Shown: piece after piece, positions 26,428 through 37,067 of the stretch
How positions within the stretch are numbered: position 1 is the first letter of the stretch
Layout: every line of letters starts with the position of its first letter
Assembly (NCBI RefSeq): GCF_000384965.1
Contig: NZ_CM001844.1
Coordinates: forward strand, 281,285 to 345,284
DNA: 64,000 nt
Source of the DNA: Bartonella bovis 91-4
Lineage (GTDB): Bacteria; Pseudomonadota; Alphaproteobacteria; Rhizobiales; Rhizobiaceae
Reading direction: 5' to 3'
The notes under the pieces: generated by a model
What the model was told of the DNA's origin: nothing
The model's input: the letters and a program-made list of their open reading frames with translations, nothing else
Databases searched by the model: none
Program-made: the position numbers and the translations under genes

Positions 26428-27831
26428 ATGAAACGCAAAGGTTATAAGCCTGTTTCTGATTTTCTAAAAAGTTTGCGTGGTGTAAACAATTGGGAACAAG
26501 TTTCGCAGTGGCTTTCATTTCGAGATGTGGAAGATATTGAGTGTATTACACCTGATCAAGCGGGGGTAGCACGTGGCAAGATGATGCTTTCTAAAAAATT
26601 CACATCAGAGACATCTTTAGCATTGCCTTCAGCAGTTTTTATGACAACGATTTCAGGATCTTATCCCGAAGATGGAAATGGTTTTGAATATCCAAAGACA
26701 GATGGTGATTTGCGTCTTGAGCCTGATCTTTCTACACTGAGTATTGTGCCATGGGAAGATGCACCTACAGCACAGGTGATTTGTGATCTTGTATATCAAA
26801 ATGGGCAAGCTGTTGATTATACGCCGCGTAATGTTTTACGGACAGTGATTGATTTTTATGCTCAAATGGGGCTGAAACCGATTGTTTCACCAGAAATTGA
26901 GTTTTATTTAGTAGAAAAGAATCCTGATCCTGATTACCCTTTAGTACCTCCAGTTGGTCGTTCTGGGCGTTCGATTGGTGGTGGGCAAGGCTACTCGATT
27001 GCGGGTGTTAATGAATTTGATGAGTTGATTGACGATATTTATCAATTTTCAGAGGCACAAGGATTGGAAATTGATACTCTCATTCATGAGGAAGGAGCTG
27101 GTCAATTTGAAATTAATTTACGGCATGGTGATCCTATTGAATTAGCTGATCAAGTCTTTATGTTTAAACGAACAATTCGTGAAGCAGCACTTAAACATAA
27201 TATGTATGCAACTTTTATGGCCAAGCCTATTCAGGGGCAACCGGGTTCTGCCATGCATATTCACCAGTCTGTTATCGACAAAAAAACTGGAAACAATATT
27301 TTTACAGAAAAAGATGGTGGGGAAAGTATGTGTTTTCGCCACTTTATTGGTGGTTTGCAAAAGCATATGGCTGGAGTATTTGTTATGCTTGCTCCTTATG
27401 TTAATTCTTATCGACGCCTTATGCCTTGCGTTTCAGCGCCGGTTAATTTGCGGTGGGGATACGATAATCGTACTACAGCATTTCGCGTGCCACGTTCTGT
27501 TCCACAAGGACGACGTGTTGAGAATAGACTTCCTTCGTCGGACGCTAATCCTTATTTAGCGCTTGCTGCTTCTTTAGCGTGTGGGCTCATTGGTTTGCAG
27601 CATAAGCTTGAACCAGATGAACCGGCAGAAAAAACTGTAAATTCTGATAATATTGAATTACCACGCGGATTGATTGAAGCGGTCAATTTATTTGAACAAG
27701 ATAAAGTGTTACGCGCTATTTTAGGAGATGCATTTGTAAGCACTTATGCTGCTATCAAACGACAAGAATTTGAAACTTTTATGCAAGTGATTAGCCCGTG
27801 GGAGCGTGAATATCTCTTGCTTAATGTTTGA
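26428..27831 (+). CDS. puuA: Glutamine synthetase family protein, probable gamma-glutamylputrescine synthetase
   Basis: 467 residues from the ATG at 26428; in-frame TTG (26389) and GTG (26410) starts are possible. The glutamine synthetase catalytic fold is shown by SPEIEFYLVEKN near 155, EGAGQFEINLRHGDP near 225, PGSAMHIHQS near 273 and VNLRWGYDNRTTAFRVP near 338. It lacks the adenylylation region of housekeeping GlnA. The next gene encodes a FAD oxidase of the PuuB/OrdL type, which makes ligation of glutamate to putrescine the likeliest reaction. Other gamma-glutamylamine ligations are possible. Confidence 0.75.
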   Translation: MKRKGYKPVSDFLKSLRGVNNWEQVSQWLSFRDVEDIECITPDQAGVARGKMMLSKKFTSETSLALPSAVFMTTISGSYPEDGNGFEYPKTDGDLRLEPDLSTLSIVPWEDAPTAQVICDLVYQNGQAVDYTPRNVLRTVIDFYAQMGLKPIVSPEIEFYLVEKNPDPDYPLVPPVGRSGRSIGGGQGYSIAGVNEFDELIDDIYQFSEAQGLEIDTLIHEEGAGQFEINLRHGDPIELADQVFMFKRTIREAALKHNMYATFMAKPIQGQPGSAMHIHQSVIDKKTGNNIFTEKDGGESMCFRHFIGGLQKHMAGVFVMLAPYVNSYRRLMPCVSAPVNLRWGYDNRTTAFRVPRSVPQGRRVENRLPSSDANPYLALAASLACGLIGLQHKLEPDEPAEKTVNSDNIELPRGLIEAVNLFEQDKVLRAILGDAFVSTYAAIKRQEFETFMQVISPWEREYLLLNV

Positions 27832-27842
27832 ATATTATTACT

Positions 27843-29129
27843 ATGGTTAATTCTCATCAAATTTCCCCAGGAATTTCTTGGTATGAGGATACTCTAGAAG
27901 ACCGTCCTTCTTATCCTCTGTTTGTTGGTGATCAGGTACAGTGCGATGTAATTATTGTTGGGGGTGGATTTACAGGGCTTTCAGCTGCTTATCATTTAGC
28001 TAAGGCTGGAATGAGTGTCGTTTTGTTTGAAGCTTCATGCTTTGGTGACGGTGCTTCGGGGCGCAATGGTGGGCAATTGGGAACGGGTCAACGACAATGG
28101 GTAGAAACATTAGAGAATAAGTATGGTTTTGAACGAAGTAAGATATTATTTGATTTAGCCGAAGAAGCCAAAAGGGATATATTATCTTGGTGCGCTATGC
28201 CTGATTGCAATATCGACTTTATAGCAGGCCAACTTTCCGTTACCCATAAAAAACGTGAGATCAAAGTTTATCAGCAGCATGTTGAGACGATGCAACGTTA
28301 TGGTTATCATGGTCTTACTTTTATGGATAAATCTGAAACAGATGAACGACTTGGTTCGTCTTTTTATCATAGTGGTATCTGTGATGTAGATACTGGCCAT
28401 ATCAATCCACTAAAGTTAATTGTTTGGTTAGCAAAAAAAGCAAAGAGAGTTGGTGCTAAACTTTATGAGAAGACTCAAGTGAAAGCGATAAAGTGCAACA
28501 ATAATCAGTGCGTAGTGGTAACAGAACGAGGCAATATAAAGGCTGAGAGTGTTTTATTGGCAACCAATGCATATAATCTTGGGCTTCAGGATTTTGTGCA
28601 GAAACATATTTTTTCTATTCGTTCTTATATTGGAGCAACTGAGCCACTACCAGAGAATAGTTCGATTCTTCCTGAAAGAGAAGCGGTGGATGATTCCCGT
28701 TTTATGGTTCGTTATTTTCGAAAGAGCATTGACAATCGTTTATTATTTGGTGGGGTAGAAAGTTACAGTAACCAGTATCCAGTTGGTTTAGATGAGCGTA
28801 TACATCGGCAAATTGTTGAAATTTATCCACATCTTCAGTCTATAAATTTGACACATCGCTGGGGGGCAACAGTAGCAATTACGTTTGAACGCATGCCCTA
28901 TGTTCGCCAACTTATGCCGGGTGTTACTTATTGTGGAGGATATTCAGGACACGGAATTATGCTTGCTCCTTTTATAGGAAAATTATATGCTGAATGGTTA
29001 TCTGGAAAACGTGAACGTTTTAAGTATTTTCAGGATTTGAAGATTTCGTCTTTTCCAGGTGGTAAAATTTTTCGTTATCCGCTTGTATTTTTAGCAATGA
29101 ACTGGTTTTCTTTGATGGATCGTTTTTAA
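27843..29129 (+). CDS. puuB: FAD-dependent oxidoreductase, probable gamma-glutamylputrescine oxidase
   Basis: 428 residues from the ATG at 27843; a TTG at 27828 would overlap the puuA stop. The FAD-binding Rossmann motif is VIIVGGGFTGLSAAYHLAKA near residue 35. GDGASGRNGGQLG follows, typical of the DadA/PuuB/OrdL group. The C-terminal MPGVTYCGGYSGHGIMLAP contacts flavin. In the Puu route it oxidises gamma-glutamylputrescine to the aldehyde. No puuC, puuD or puuR is next to it, so the pathway here is incomplete or dispersed. Cotranscription with puuA is very likely. Confidence 0.75.
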   Translation: MVNSHQISPGISWYEDTLEDRPSYPLFVGDQVQCDVIIVGGGFTGLSAAYHLAKAGMSVVLFEASCFGDGASGRNGGQLGTGQRQWVETLENKYGFERSKILFDLAEEAKRDILSWCAMPDCNIDFIAGQLSVTHKKREIKVYQQHVETMQRYGYHGLTFMDKSETDERLGSSFYHSGICDVDTGHINPLKLIVWLAKKAKRVGAKLYEKTQVKAIKCNNNQCVVVTERGNIKAESVLLATNAYNLGLQDFVQKHIFSIRSYIGATEPLPENSSILPEREAVDDSRFMVRYFRKSIDNRLLFGGVESYSNQYPVGLDERIHRQIVEIYPHLQSINLTHRWGATVAITFERMPYVRQLMPGVTYCGGYSGHGIMLAPFIGKLYAEWLSGKRERFKYFQDLKISSFPGGKIFRYPLVFLAMNWFSLMDRF

Positions 29130-29904
29130 TCAGTTACCATTTAGAATGAAGAAAACTAATGGCTCGTTTGGTATCTATCTATTGTAATGGTGAGGGGCTT
29201 TTTATAAATTTTAAACTTGTATAATTGAATGGAAAAATGGGTAAATCCGTGGTTAGTAAAATTATTCCAATATCTTTTTTTGATTGTGTTTGGTGGTAGT
29301 GGGTGATTTAGCAGAACGAAACTTGTTGCTATTTTTTATCGCTTTAATTTAATATATTAGGCAATTTAGTAAGCTAACGGTTGTATATAAAAATTTTATG
29401 TTTTCTTCTAAGCTATTAAGAATGTTGCAATTTTTTACGCTTTTTCTTGAAAAAGCATATTTGTTATACAATTTTCAATCAGGCTAAATTTGATCACTTT
29501 GTTATGTATTTAACTCTTATATTTCTACTGAAATTTATATTAAACTAAGAGGATAGAAAGATCTTACTGTATTGAGATAGAAATATACGGTTAATATTTG
29601 AAATTTTTATTTGGTAGTTAATTCATCATTTTTAGGTAATTTCTTAATTAAATTGAGGTAGAGTAGTTTGGTAACGCAATTAGACACAGGGTTTTTATTT
29701 ATCAAAAATCGATTTTCTGTAATTTAACCACAGTAGATGAATTGAATAATGCATTTGTGTAAGTACTTAATGAAAATTAGATCTTTCCTATTAATCATTA
29801 TCTAAAAGAAAATAACACAAATCAAAGAATATTTATTATTATGACAGATTGAGAACACAAAACGTAGAAAATTTATATAACTGTGGTAAAAGTACAAAAA
29901 AGTC
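29130..29904. other. Long gene-free region between convergent puuB and folD
   Basis: About 775 strongly AT-rich bases. No open frame above about 40 codons, no tRNA and no clear repeat were found by eye. It may be the residue of a decayed gene, but no protein similarity can be recognised. Confidence 0.5.
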
Positions 29905-30804
29905 TTAGAATTTTGGTATAGGCAACTTATGTGCTCGAGCAGCAGCTTTAAGCGTATTGACCATGAGCATAGCAATCGTCATAGGACCAACACCCCCTGG
30001 TACAGGAGTAATAGCGGCGGCTTTTTCTTTAACTTCTGCAAAATCTACATCACCAACAAGACGGGTTTTATTAGTACCTTTTTCTGAAGCTTCAATCCGG
30101 TTAATGCCAACATCAATAACAATAGCTCCCTCTTTTACCCAATCTTTCTTAATGATATGTGGGCAACCAACAGCTACAACTAAAATATCGGCACTACGAC
30201 ATACTTCATCAAGATCACGAGTGCGACTATGAGCGATTGTCACAGTGGCATTGGCTGCCATCAATAAGGCTGCCATAGGTTTGCCAACAATATTAGAACG
30301 CCCAACAATGACCGCATCAAGACCTGATAGATCTTGCCCACATTGTTGTTCGATTATCATCATAACACCAGCAGGTGTGCAGGGAATGATAGTATCTTCA
30401 AATATATTTGCTGAGAGTTTTCCTATATTGATATAATGAAAACCATCAACATCTTTCTGGACAGCGATAGCTTGCGTTATTTTGTTCGTATTAATATGAG
30501 CAGGCAGAGGGAGTTGCACCAAAATCCCGTGGATTTTAGGGTCGGAATTTAACGTTTCAATGAGTTGTAGAAGTTCTTCTTCTTTCGTGTCTTGGGGAAT
30601 TGTGTGCTTAATTGAAAGGAAACCACATTCTTCAGCTTTTTTACTTTTTGAGGTAACATAAATTTGACTTGCAGGATCATCTCCAACAATGATAACAGCA
30701 ATCCCAGGCTGTATTTTATGATTGTTACGGAATTTTTTTGTTTCTTTTTTGACTTTATTAATGGTGTTTTCAGCAAGCTTTTTTCCGTCAATAATATTGT
30801 CCAT
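29905..30804 (-). CDS. folD: Methylenetetrahydrofolate dehydrogenase/cyclohydrolase
   Basis: 299 residues, normal for FolD. Family blocks are [14 protein letters not shown] near 49-62 with the catalytic Lys, QLPLPAHIN near 98, [15 protein letters not shown] near 119, and [14 protein letters not shown] near 165 for NADP binding. [15 protein letters not shown] is near 267. It interconverts methylene-, methenyl- and formyl-tetrahydrofolate in the cytosol. An AAAGGA ribosome site lies about eight bases before the ATG. It stands alone on the minus strand. Confidence 0.95.
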   Translation of the reverse strand: MDNIIDGKKLAENTINKVKKETKKFRNNHKIQPGIAVIIVGDDPASQIYVTSKSKKAEECGFLSIKHTIPQDTKEEELLQLIETLNSDPKIHGILVQLPLPAHINTNKITQAIAVQKDVDGFHYINIGKLSANIFEDTIIPCTPAGVMMIIEQQCGQDLSGLDAVIVGRSNIVGKPMAALLMAANATVTIAHSRTRDLDEVCRSADILVVAVGCPHIIKKDWVKEGAIVIDVGINRIEASEKGTNKTRLVGDVDFAEVKEKAAAITPVPGGVGPMTIAMLMVNTLKAAARAHKLPIPKF

Positions 30805-31109
30805 GAGAAGAATCCTTTCGATAGGGATATTCAGTTTTTTATAAAGTATTTGCTGATAGTAAAAAGAGTTTTATGGCACTATTTAATAAACATAGTTACA
30901 CGGTTTGACTATCTGCTTTCTGTTAGAGAGTAGTGGAAAATAGTTGCTTTATAAAAAAGAGAGTAACATTGTTGTTTCAATAAAATTTGAATAAGAATAA
31001 GGGTAATTGAGTTATTAAATAGATATAGCAAATTATAGGATTATAAAAACCATTTTTTAATGATCATTTAGTTTCGTTTTAATCTATTATAGGGTCTATA
31101 GAGGAAATT
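30805..31109. other. Divergent intergenic region folD/AsmA gene
   Basis: About 305 AT-rich bases that must carry both promoters. No distinct element recognised. Confidence 0.45.
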
Positions 31110-32990
31110 GTGCTCATCAGAATAATAAAATTTTTGAGTGGGATTTTTGTTGCAGTTGTTTTTTTGCTTGGAGCTTCTGTTGTCATTTTACCTTATCTTG
31201 TATCGACAGACGCGATTCGTCTCCGAATGGCACAGGATTTAAGTGCGTGGACAGGCTATAATGTGCAATTGCGTGATCCACCACGTTTGAAACTTTTTCC
31301 TTATCCAAAAGCATTTCTTTCAGGAGTTACTTTAACATCAAAAATTGATGATGTTGCGCCTTTAATGGAAGCTGAATCAATAGAAGTAGATCTTTCTTTA
31401 ATTGATCTTTTTAGGGGATGTATTTCTTTTTCAGAAACACGAATTGTGCATCCACAATTTGTTATGGGAAAGCCTTTTAAAACAGTGTCTGATTTTTTTA
31501 ATACACTTTCACAATCGCAAGGTACTTTGGGGTTAGCAGTACGTAATGCTCGTGAAATTGTTAAACTTAATCCTGATCAGCCAGATATAGAACGCCTTTT
31601 AAACCAACCTTTTGGACGTATTGTTATTGAAAATGGTGTTCTTATTTATCGTGATAGTGTTTCTGATGTAACAGAAAAAATAACAGGACTGAATGCAACT
31701 ATAGATTGGTCGGAATTGACACAAGCAGCACGGTTTCGTGCAAATGCTCGTTGGCATGGAGAGTTAACGGAATTATTAATTAATGCTGATCAAGCTTTAT
31801 TACTTTTAGCAGGGGGGCAAAGCTCACTTAGAGTGAGCTTCAATTCTGTGCGTGGTGGTATAACGTTTATGGGAAAAGCGCGATTATCTGAATATTACAT
31901 TTTTGATGGAAAAGTATCAATGCGTTCTCCTGGCTGGAATCAAACACTAGCTTGGATCGGTAGAAATCAGTTTTGGGGGGAAAGATTAAAACTGCCTATT
32001 GTAGGGGAATCTCATTTTTTAGCACAGCCAACGCGTATCGAAATGAATAATATTACATTTACAATGGGTGTTACAAATGCACGTGGAGCTTTGGAATTTG
32101 ACTTTCAAAATCGTATTCCTACCATAATCGGATCTTTAGCTTTTGATAATGTGGATTTTAATGTATTGGCGTCGATGTTTTCATCTGTTGGAGAGGAAAA
32201 TAGATTCTTTAATATGGCAATTTTTGATCGCATTGGATTAGATGTGCGACTTTCAGCACCGCAAGCAAAAGTAGGTAAAATTGTACTCACAAATTTGGCA
32301 GCAGCAATGCAAGTTGGAAATGGGCATGGGATTTTTGATCTTGGAAATGTAAATGTTTTTGGTGGATCTATTCAGAGTAATGTCCAAATTGTACCAAATG
32401 GTAAAAAAGCGCGCATTGAAGGACGTGTTTCGGGTACTTCTGTTGATGTGCAGGCTGTTTCAGAGGCTTTAGGACTAACTCCGTTTATACAAGCTAAAAC
32501 TGACTTTATTGTAACAATACAAATGCTTGTTAGTCGTTGGTCGGAAATCCTTGAGAAAATGCAAGGGCAGTTAACAGTGGATATGCCTTCTGGCCGATTA
32601 TTGAGATATGATTTAAATGAGTTGCAGCACAAGCTTTCAGAGAATGAACAGTTTTTTTTAGTAAATAACCATGCGTTTTCAACGCCTTTTGAGCGTTTCA
32701 ATATTAAAGCAAAATTTTTGGATGGCACAGTAACGGAGATAGAATCATTAATACGTACGGCAGATTGGAATTTGTCTATTGATGGTTCAATTGCAATGCC
32801 TTTTACTAAGAAAAAGCAGAATGATTTTATATTGCAAGCACGATTACAGAAAAATAATCGTTCAGACACTTTATGCAAAGATGTTCAATGTCTTACTAAT
32901 AGCCTTGTGCGGCCTTTTAGTTTTTCACTTAGCTCTACGGGGCAGTCTCTAGGAAATTTTTTTGTTAAGAAAAATATCGATGAAAATTAA
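31110..32990 (+). CDS. AsmA-family protein
   Basis: 626 residues, GTG start with GAGGAAA just before it. One N-terminal membrane anchor (about 7-28, FLSGIFVAVVFLLGASVVIL) is followed by the AsmA N-terminal block LSAWTGYNVQLRDPPRLKLF and a long beta-rich periplasmic part. The C-terminal AsmA_2-like region includes LQAKTDFIVTIQ-like and SGRLLRYDLNEL blocks. AsmA-like proteins help maintain the outer membrane and are thought to carry phospholipids between membranes. It stands alone, so the neighbours add nothing. Confidence 0.8.
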   Translation: MLIRIIKFLSGIFVAVVFLLGASVVILPYLVSTDAIRLRMAQDLSAWTGYNVQLRDPPRLKLFPYPKAFLSGVTLTSKIDDVAPLMEAESIEVDLSLIDLFRGCISFSETRIVHPQFVMGKPFKTVSDFFNTLSQSQGTLGLAVRNAREIVKLNPDQPDIERLLNQPFGRIVIENGVLIYRDSVSDVTEKITGLNATIDWSELTQAARFRANARWHGELTELLINADQALLLLAGGQSSLRVSFNSVRGGITFMGKARLSEYYIFDGKVSMRSPGWNQTLAWIGRNQFWGERLKLPIVGESHFLAQPTRIEMNNITFTMGVTNARGALEFDFQNRIPTIIGSLAFDNVDFNVLASMFSSVGEENRFFNMAIFDRIGLDVRLSAPQAKVGKIVLTNLAAAMQVGNGHGIFDLGNVNVFGGSIQSNVQIVPNGKKARIEGRVSGTSVDVQAVSEALGLTPFIQAKTDFIVTIQMLVSRWSEILEKMQGQLTVDMPSGRLLRYDLNELQHKLSENEQFFLVNNHAFSTPFERFNIKAKFLDGTVTEIESLIRTADWNLSIDGSIAMPFTKKKQNDFILQARLQKNNRSDTLCKDVQCLTNSLVRPFSFSLSSTGQSLGNFFVKKNIDEN

Positions 32991-33075
32991 ATCTTTATTT
33001 TTCATTATTGATTTTAAAAAATCACTCAAAAATATTATTTTAGAATAAAATTTTAAAGAATACACTACCAGGAGT

Positions 33076-33219
33076 CTAACGTATTTGAGAGGAAATACCA
33101 TAGCCATCTGTGGCAATTATATGCTTTCCCTTTGTTCCAACTGAGCTAATTCCTATAGTGATCAGAATAAAGGCTAAAATTGTGGTAACAATAATAATGG
33201 TCGCTTTTTTAGCAGACAT
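33076..33219 (-). CDS. Small single-pass membrane protein, 47 aa
   Basis: 47 codons starting MSAKKATIIIVTTILAFILI, with one hydrophobic segment (about 7-23) and a short polar tail ending GISSQIR. A GGAG ribosome site lies six bases before the ATG, with proper spacing. It is short enough to be missed by most gene finders. No family is recognised. Its lone position between the AsmA-family gene and rsmE gives no functional hint. The basic start followed by a hydrophobic stretch is also compatible with a signal anchor. Confidence 0.55.
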   Translation of the reverse strand: MSAKKATIIIVTTILAFILITIGISSVGTKGKHIIATDGYGISSQIR

Positions 33220-33451
33220 ATCTTTCTCCAATCATAAGGCAAGTCGTTGAGTGCAAAAGAATATTTTGTGATTAATTTTTATGCAAATAGAATCATTTAA
33301 TATTCTATTTGTTCCAATTATTATAAACAAAGGTAAATAAATTCTATCACTCTTCAGTATATTGTAATTCTATGGGGCTGATTTTTCCTTTTAATTGTGT
33401 TTTTTGTTTCATTATCTTGACGATTGTAATTTGCTCTGTCACGAATTTTTT

Positions 33452-34195
33452 ATGCGTGTAAATTATAAATTTCAAAGGTTGTTTATTCAGCAGCCACTTT
33501 CTTTGAACAGAAAGATAGAGATAGAAGGAGCTCAAGTTTCTTACCTTGTGCATGTTTTGCGCATGAAAGAAGGAGCTCAGATTTTGCTTTTTAATGGGCA
33601 AGATGGTGAATGGTTAGCCAAGATTACCGCTATTAAAAAAAAGTTTGTAGTGGTTCAACTTATTCACCAAACAAGACCTCAAACAATATGTCCAGATCTT
33701 GTTTATTGTTTTGCTCCACTTAAACATGCACGTTTAGATTATATGGTGCAAAAGGCTGTAGAAATGGGGGTGTCTGTTTTGCAGCCTGTTATAACACATC
33801 ATACACAAGTTTCTCGTATCAATATGGCACGTATAAAGGCTAATATTATTGAGGCGGCTGAACAATGTGGCATTTTGTCTTTACCGGAATGCTTACCTGC
33901 TGTATCGCTAAAAACACTTTTAGCACATTGGGATAAGACACACTCTTTGTTCTTTTGCGATGAGTCGCATAAAACACAGAATCCATTACCTCTTTTAAAG
34001 AAGCATGGAACTATTCCGCTTGGTGTTCTTATTGGACCAGAAGGAGGATTTAGTGAAGAAGAACAGATTCTTTTAAGAAAACATTCTTTTGTGATTTCTA
34101 TATCATTAGGTCCACGTATTTTACGTGCTGATACTGCAGCTGTTGCAGCTTTGGCGCTTATTAATACTGCAATAGGGGTTTGGTCAATCGATTAA
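33452..34195 (+). CDS. rsmE: 16S rRNA m3U1498 methyltransferase
   Basis: 247 residues from the ATG at 33452, chosen because the protein then begins MRVNYKFQRLFI as in alphaproteobacterial RsmE; the in-frame ATG at 33395 adds 19 unlikely residues. It is a SPOUT-class enzyme with a PUA-like N-terminal domain (HVLRMKEGAQILLFNGQDGEW). The C-terminal trefoil knot carries IGPEGGFSEEE and SLGPRILRADTAAVAALA. It methylates U1498 of 16S rRNA. The next gene, gshA, lies 69 bases downstream on the same strand, the order often seen in Rhizobiales. Confidence 0.9.
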   Translation: MRVNYKFQRLFIQQPLSLNRKIEIEGAQVSYLVHVLRMKEGAQILLFNGQDGEWLAKITAIKKKFVVVQLIHQTRPQTICPDLVYCFAPLKHARLDYMVQKAVEMGVSVLQPVITHHTQVSRINMARIKANIIEAAEQCGILSLPECLPAVSLKTLLAHWDKTHSLFFCDESHKTQNPLPLLKKHGTIPLGVLIGPEGGFSEEEQILLRKHSFVISISLGPRILRADTAAVAALALINTAIGVWSID

Positions 34196-34264
34196 GAAGC
34201 TTGCAATGTCATTTAAAACAATTCATTTAAAGTGATGGAACTTGTTGATAAGGTAAAATAATTT

Positions 34265-35638
34265 ATGGTGCTTGATACAACTGATAAAAGTGAAATTCAC
34301 AATTTAGATTCTCTAGTTGGTTATCTCCAAGAGGGTTGTAAAGCAAAAAATGACTGGTGTATTGGTACAGAGCATGAAAAATTTCCATTCTATATAAATG
34401 GTTTTCGTCCTGTTCCATATGAAGGTGAAAGGGGTATTCGTTCACTTTTGGAGGGGATGCAACAAGCTCTAGGGTGGAAAGCTATTTTAGATGAAGGAAA
34501 TATTGTTGGACTTGTAGAATCAGCAGGTCAAGGTGCGATTTCTTTGGAACCTGGTGGGCAGTTTGAGTTATCTGGTGCACCATTGAAAACGGTTGGTCAG
34601 ACTTATTGTGAGCTGATGGAACATTTGGCTCTCCTCAAAAAAATTTCAGGACCATTAGGTATCGGTTTTTTAGGTATTGGTGCTAGCCCGAAATGGACTT
34701 TAGCTGAAACACCGCAAATGCCCAAATCACGTTATCAAATTATGACTAGATATATGCCAAAAGTTGGTCATGGTGGTCTTGATATGATGTATAGAACAGC
34801 GACTATCCAAGTGAATCTTGATTTTTCATCTGAAACTGATATGCGGCGGAAAATGCAAGTATCAATGAAATTGCAATCCATTGCAACAGCATTATTTGCC
34901 AATTCACCTTTTATCGGGGGGTGCCCAAATAATTTCTTGTCTTGGCGTTCTCACGTTTGGTGTGATACTGATAATCAAAGGACAGGAGTGCTTCCTTTTA
35001 TATTTTCCGAACGCTTTGGATTTGCTGATTATGTTGAGTGGGCACTTGATGTACCAATGTATTTTATTGTACGCGATGGGCATTATCATGATTGTACACA
35101 TGTAACTTTTCGCCAATTTATGAATGGAGCATTGAAAGGGCAAATTGCAGATTCAACACCCAATATAGGAGATTGGGTAGATCACTTGTCGACTTTATTT
35201 CCTGAAGTACGCTTAAAACGCTTTTTAGAAATGAGAGGTGCTGACGGTGGGTCTTGGCAACATATCTGCGCATTATCTGCTTTTTGGGTTGGTCTTCTTT
35301 ATGATAGTGAAGCACTTAATGAAGCAGAAGCTTTAACAAAAGATTGGTGTTTTGAAGAAGTTTTAGATATGCGTAGACGTGTTCCAAAAGAAGGGCTCCA
35401 AACACCTTTTCGTCGAACGGTGATTTTAGAATTAGCACACCAGGCTATTGCGATTTCACGTAAGGGTTTAAAAAATCGCAAGCAGTATGATACTGCTGGT
35501 TATGATGAGGCAAGTTTTCTTAATCCTTTGGAAGAAATGATTGCAATGGGACAAACGGACGCTGACAGGCTGTTGTCTAATTATCATTCTATTTGGGGTA
35601 GGTCTGTAGAACCAGTATTTTTAGAATGTGCTTATTAG
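34265..35638 (+). CDS. gshA: Glutamate-cysteine ligase, plant/alphaproteobacterial type
   Basis: 457 residues. Blocks typical of the GCS2-type ligase of plants and alphaproteobacteria are WCIGTEHEKFPF near 36, YEGERGIRSLLEGM near 57, AISLEPGGQFELSGAP near 96 and MYRTATIQVNLDFSSE near 177. It makes gamma-glutamylcysteine, the first step of glutathione synthesis. AAGGT lies about ten bases before the ATG. It follows rsmE closely, so cotranscription is likely. gshB is not in the window. Confidence 0.9.
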   Translation: MVLDTTDKSEIHNLDSLVGYLQEGCKAKNDWCIGTEHEKFPFYINGFRPVPYEGERGIRSLLEGMQQALGWKAILDEGNIVGLVESAGQGAISLEPGGQFELSGAPLKTVGQTYCELMEHLALLKKISGPLGIGFLGIGASPKWTLAETPQMPKSRYQIMTRYMPKVGHGGLDMMYRTATIQVNLDFSSETDMRRKMQVSMKLQSIATALFANSPFIGGCPNNFLSWRSHVWCDTDNQRTGVLPFIFSERFGFADYVEWALDVPMYFIVRDGHYHDCTHVTFRQFMNGALKGQIADSTPNIGDWVDHLSTLFPEVRLKRFLEMRGADGGSWQHICALSAFWVGLLYDSEALNEAEALTKDWCFEEVLDMRRRVPKEGLQTPFRRTVILELAHQAIAISRKGLKNRKQYDTAGYDEASFLNPLEEMIAMGQTDADRLLSNYHSIWGRSVEPVFLECAY

Positions 35639-35936
35639 ATTTTTAAAGTAGAAAAAAATTTTTATGCCTGTATAAAAAAACATTTCATATTTTCTGTGGT
35701 AAAAGCCCCATTCATGCTTTCTCTCTTCTATTCTTTTTAAAATAGCTAAACAATGTCATGCAATCATGAAGCTATTAACAGTAGGTGAGAATCAGCAATC
35801 ATGTCTAGGGCACAGAGTAAAATTTATTTAAAATGAAGAAAAAATTCCCATTTATAGACTTAAGTCTGAATTCTTTGAAATAACATTAACCGACTTTTTC
35901 GTTGGAGCTACTTTATAATACACCAACAAAAATGTA

Positions 35937-36170
35937 TTATCGCATAAAAGCAGCTCGACCGTTACCAATAAGGCCTTCTCTTTGTGCGCGTTTACGAGCA
36001 AGTTTACGTGTACGACGAATAGCTTCAGCCTTTTCACGAGCTCGCTTTTCTGATGGTTTTTCATAATATCCACGCATCTTCATTTCACGAAAGATACCTT
36101 CACGCTGCATTTTCTTTTTTAACGCGCGCAATGCTTGATCAACATTATTATCACGAACGAGTACTTGCAC
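35937..36170 (-). CDS. rpsU: 30S ribosomal protein S21
   Basis: 77 residues, GTG start with AAGGT upstream. The sequence [20 protein letters not shown] is the S21 signature, followed by [20 protein letters not shown] and a basic C-terminal tail longer than that of E. coli, as in other alphaproteobacteria. It binds the 30S platform near the anti-Shine-Dalgarno region. It stands alone on the minus strand. Confidence 0.95.
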   Translation of the reverse strand: MQVLVRDNNVDQALRALKKKMQREGIFREMKMRGYYEKPSEKRAREKAEAIRRTRKLARKRAQREGLIGNGRAAFMR

Positions 36171-36626
36171 AGTTTACCTTACTTTGTTTCAGTGTCATAA
36201 ATAAATAGGCAAAAGCCAATCGCCCTTTGAACAAACTCAAAAGAATTACATTATCAATGCGCATACCATATAAATAAGGTGGTTGTCTATATTGCTTTTC
36301 AAAAACTCTATTTTTTTTGCTATAAGTGGGCTTTCATAATTAACAATAAAGCGTACAAATATGCGTTTATAAGAACTTCTAATTTCATTGCTTGAATTAA
36401 AATCAAGGTAATTTTCTGTCAGTAAGTAATAGAGTAGTACAGTATAGCTGGGTATTAGTTATGTTATTGTAGCACTACTTTATACTAAATACTAAGATGG
36501 TTATCGTAGAAAACAATTAACCATAAAAAAAACTAAAAAAGTATGAGGTAAAAGCCACAAATTCAATAAAACCAACAAAATTAAAAGTCTTTAATTTGTC
36601 TATAGTGTTTTGATTCTACTAATATT
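36171..36626. other. Gene-free region between rpsU and tRNA-Arg
   Basis: About 455 AT-rich bases upstream of rpsU. The rpsU promoter should be here. No ORF, tRNA or striking repeat seen. Confidence 0.45.
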
Positions 36627-36703
36627 TGGCGCACCCGAAGAGATTCGAACTCCTGACCCCCAGATTCGTAGTCTGGTGCTCTATCCAGCTGAGCTACGGG
36701 TGC
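36627..36703 (-). tRNA. tRNA-Arg (ACG), CCA encoded
   Basis: 77 bases with CCA. Acceptor GCACCCG pairs with CGGGTGC; D-arm GCTCAGCTGGATAGAGC; anticodon loop CTACGAA with anticodon ACG, whose A is expected to be edited to inosine by TadA; T-arm GAGTTCGAATCTC. Confidence 0.95.
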
Positions 36704-37067
36704 ATAAATTTTTAGTCTCTTATATCATTAAGACATGGGGTTCCTAATCGTTTCGTTGATGAATTGCAAGTGAAACTTGGTAAAAAAATTTTTTTGTTTG
36801 AAGTTTGTGAAATATTTGCGATTTTTGTAGTGTTTCTACATAGTATTTTTTTATTTTGTTTGTGGTAAGAATCTAAGATGAACGATAGTTAACTTGACGG
36901 TCTGTTCCATGAAAGATAGTCAGATATAATAAGATTATATAGATGAGATACGTTTTTGCGGTGTAGTTACACTATTCATAATTCGATTTTTGCAAAATTT
37001 GAATATTGCTGCTGAAGACTATTTCAAATGCATTGGCGTAAGTAAATGAAAAAGCAAGGATAGATGT
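36704..37067. other. Intergenic region before the RND efflux operon
   Basis: About 365 AT-rich bases between divergent tRNA-Arg and the efflux genes. It must carry both promoters. No regulator gene is adjacent. Confidence 0.45.
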
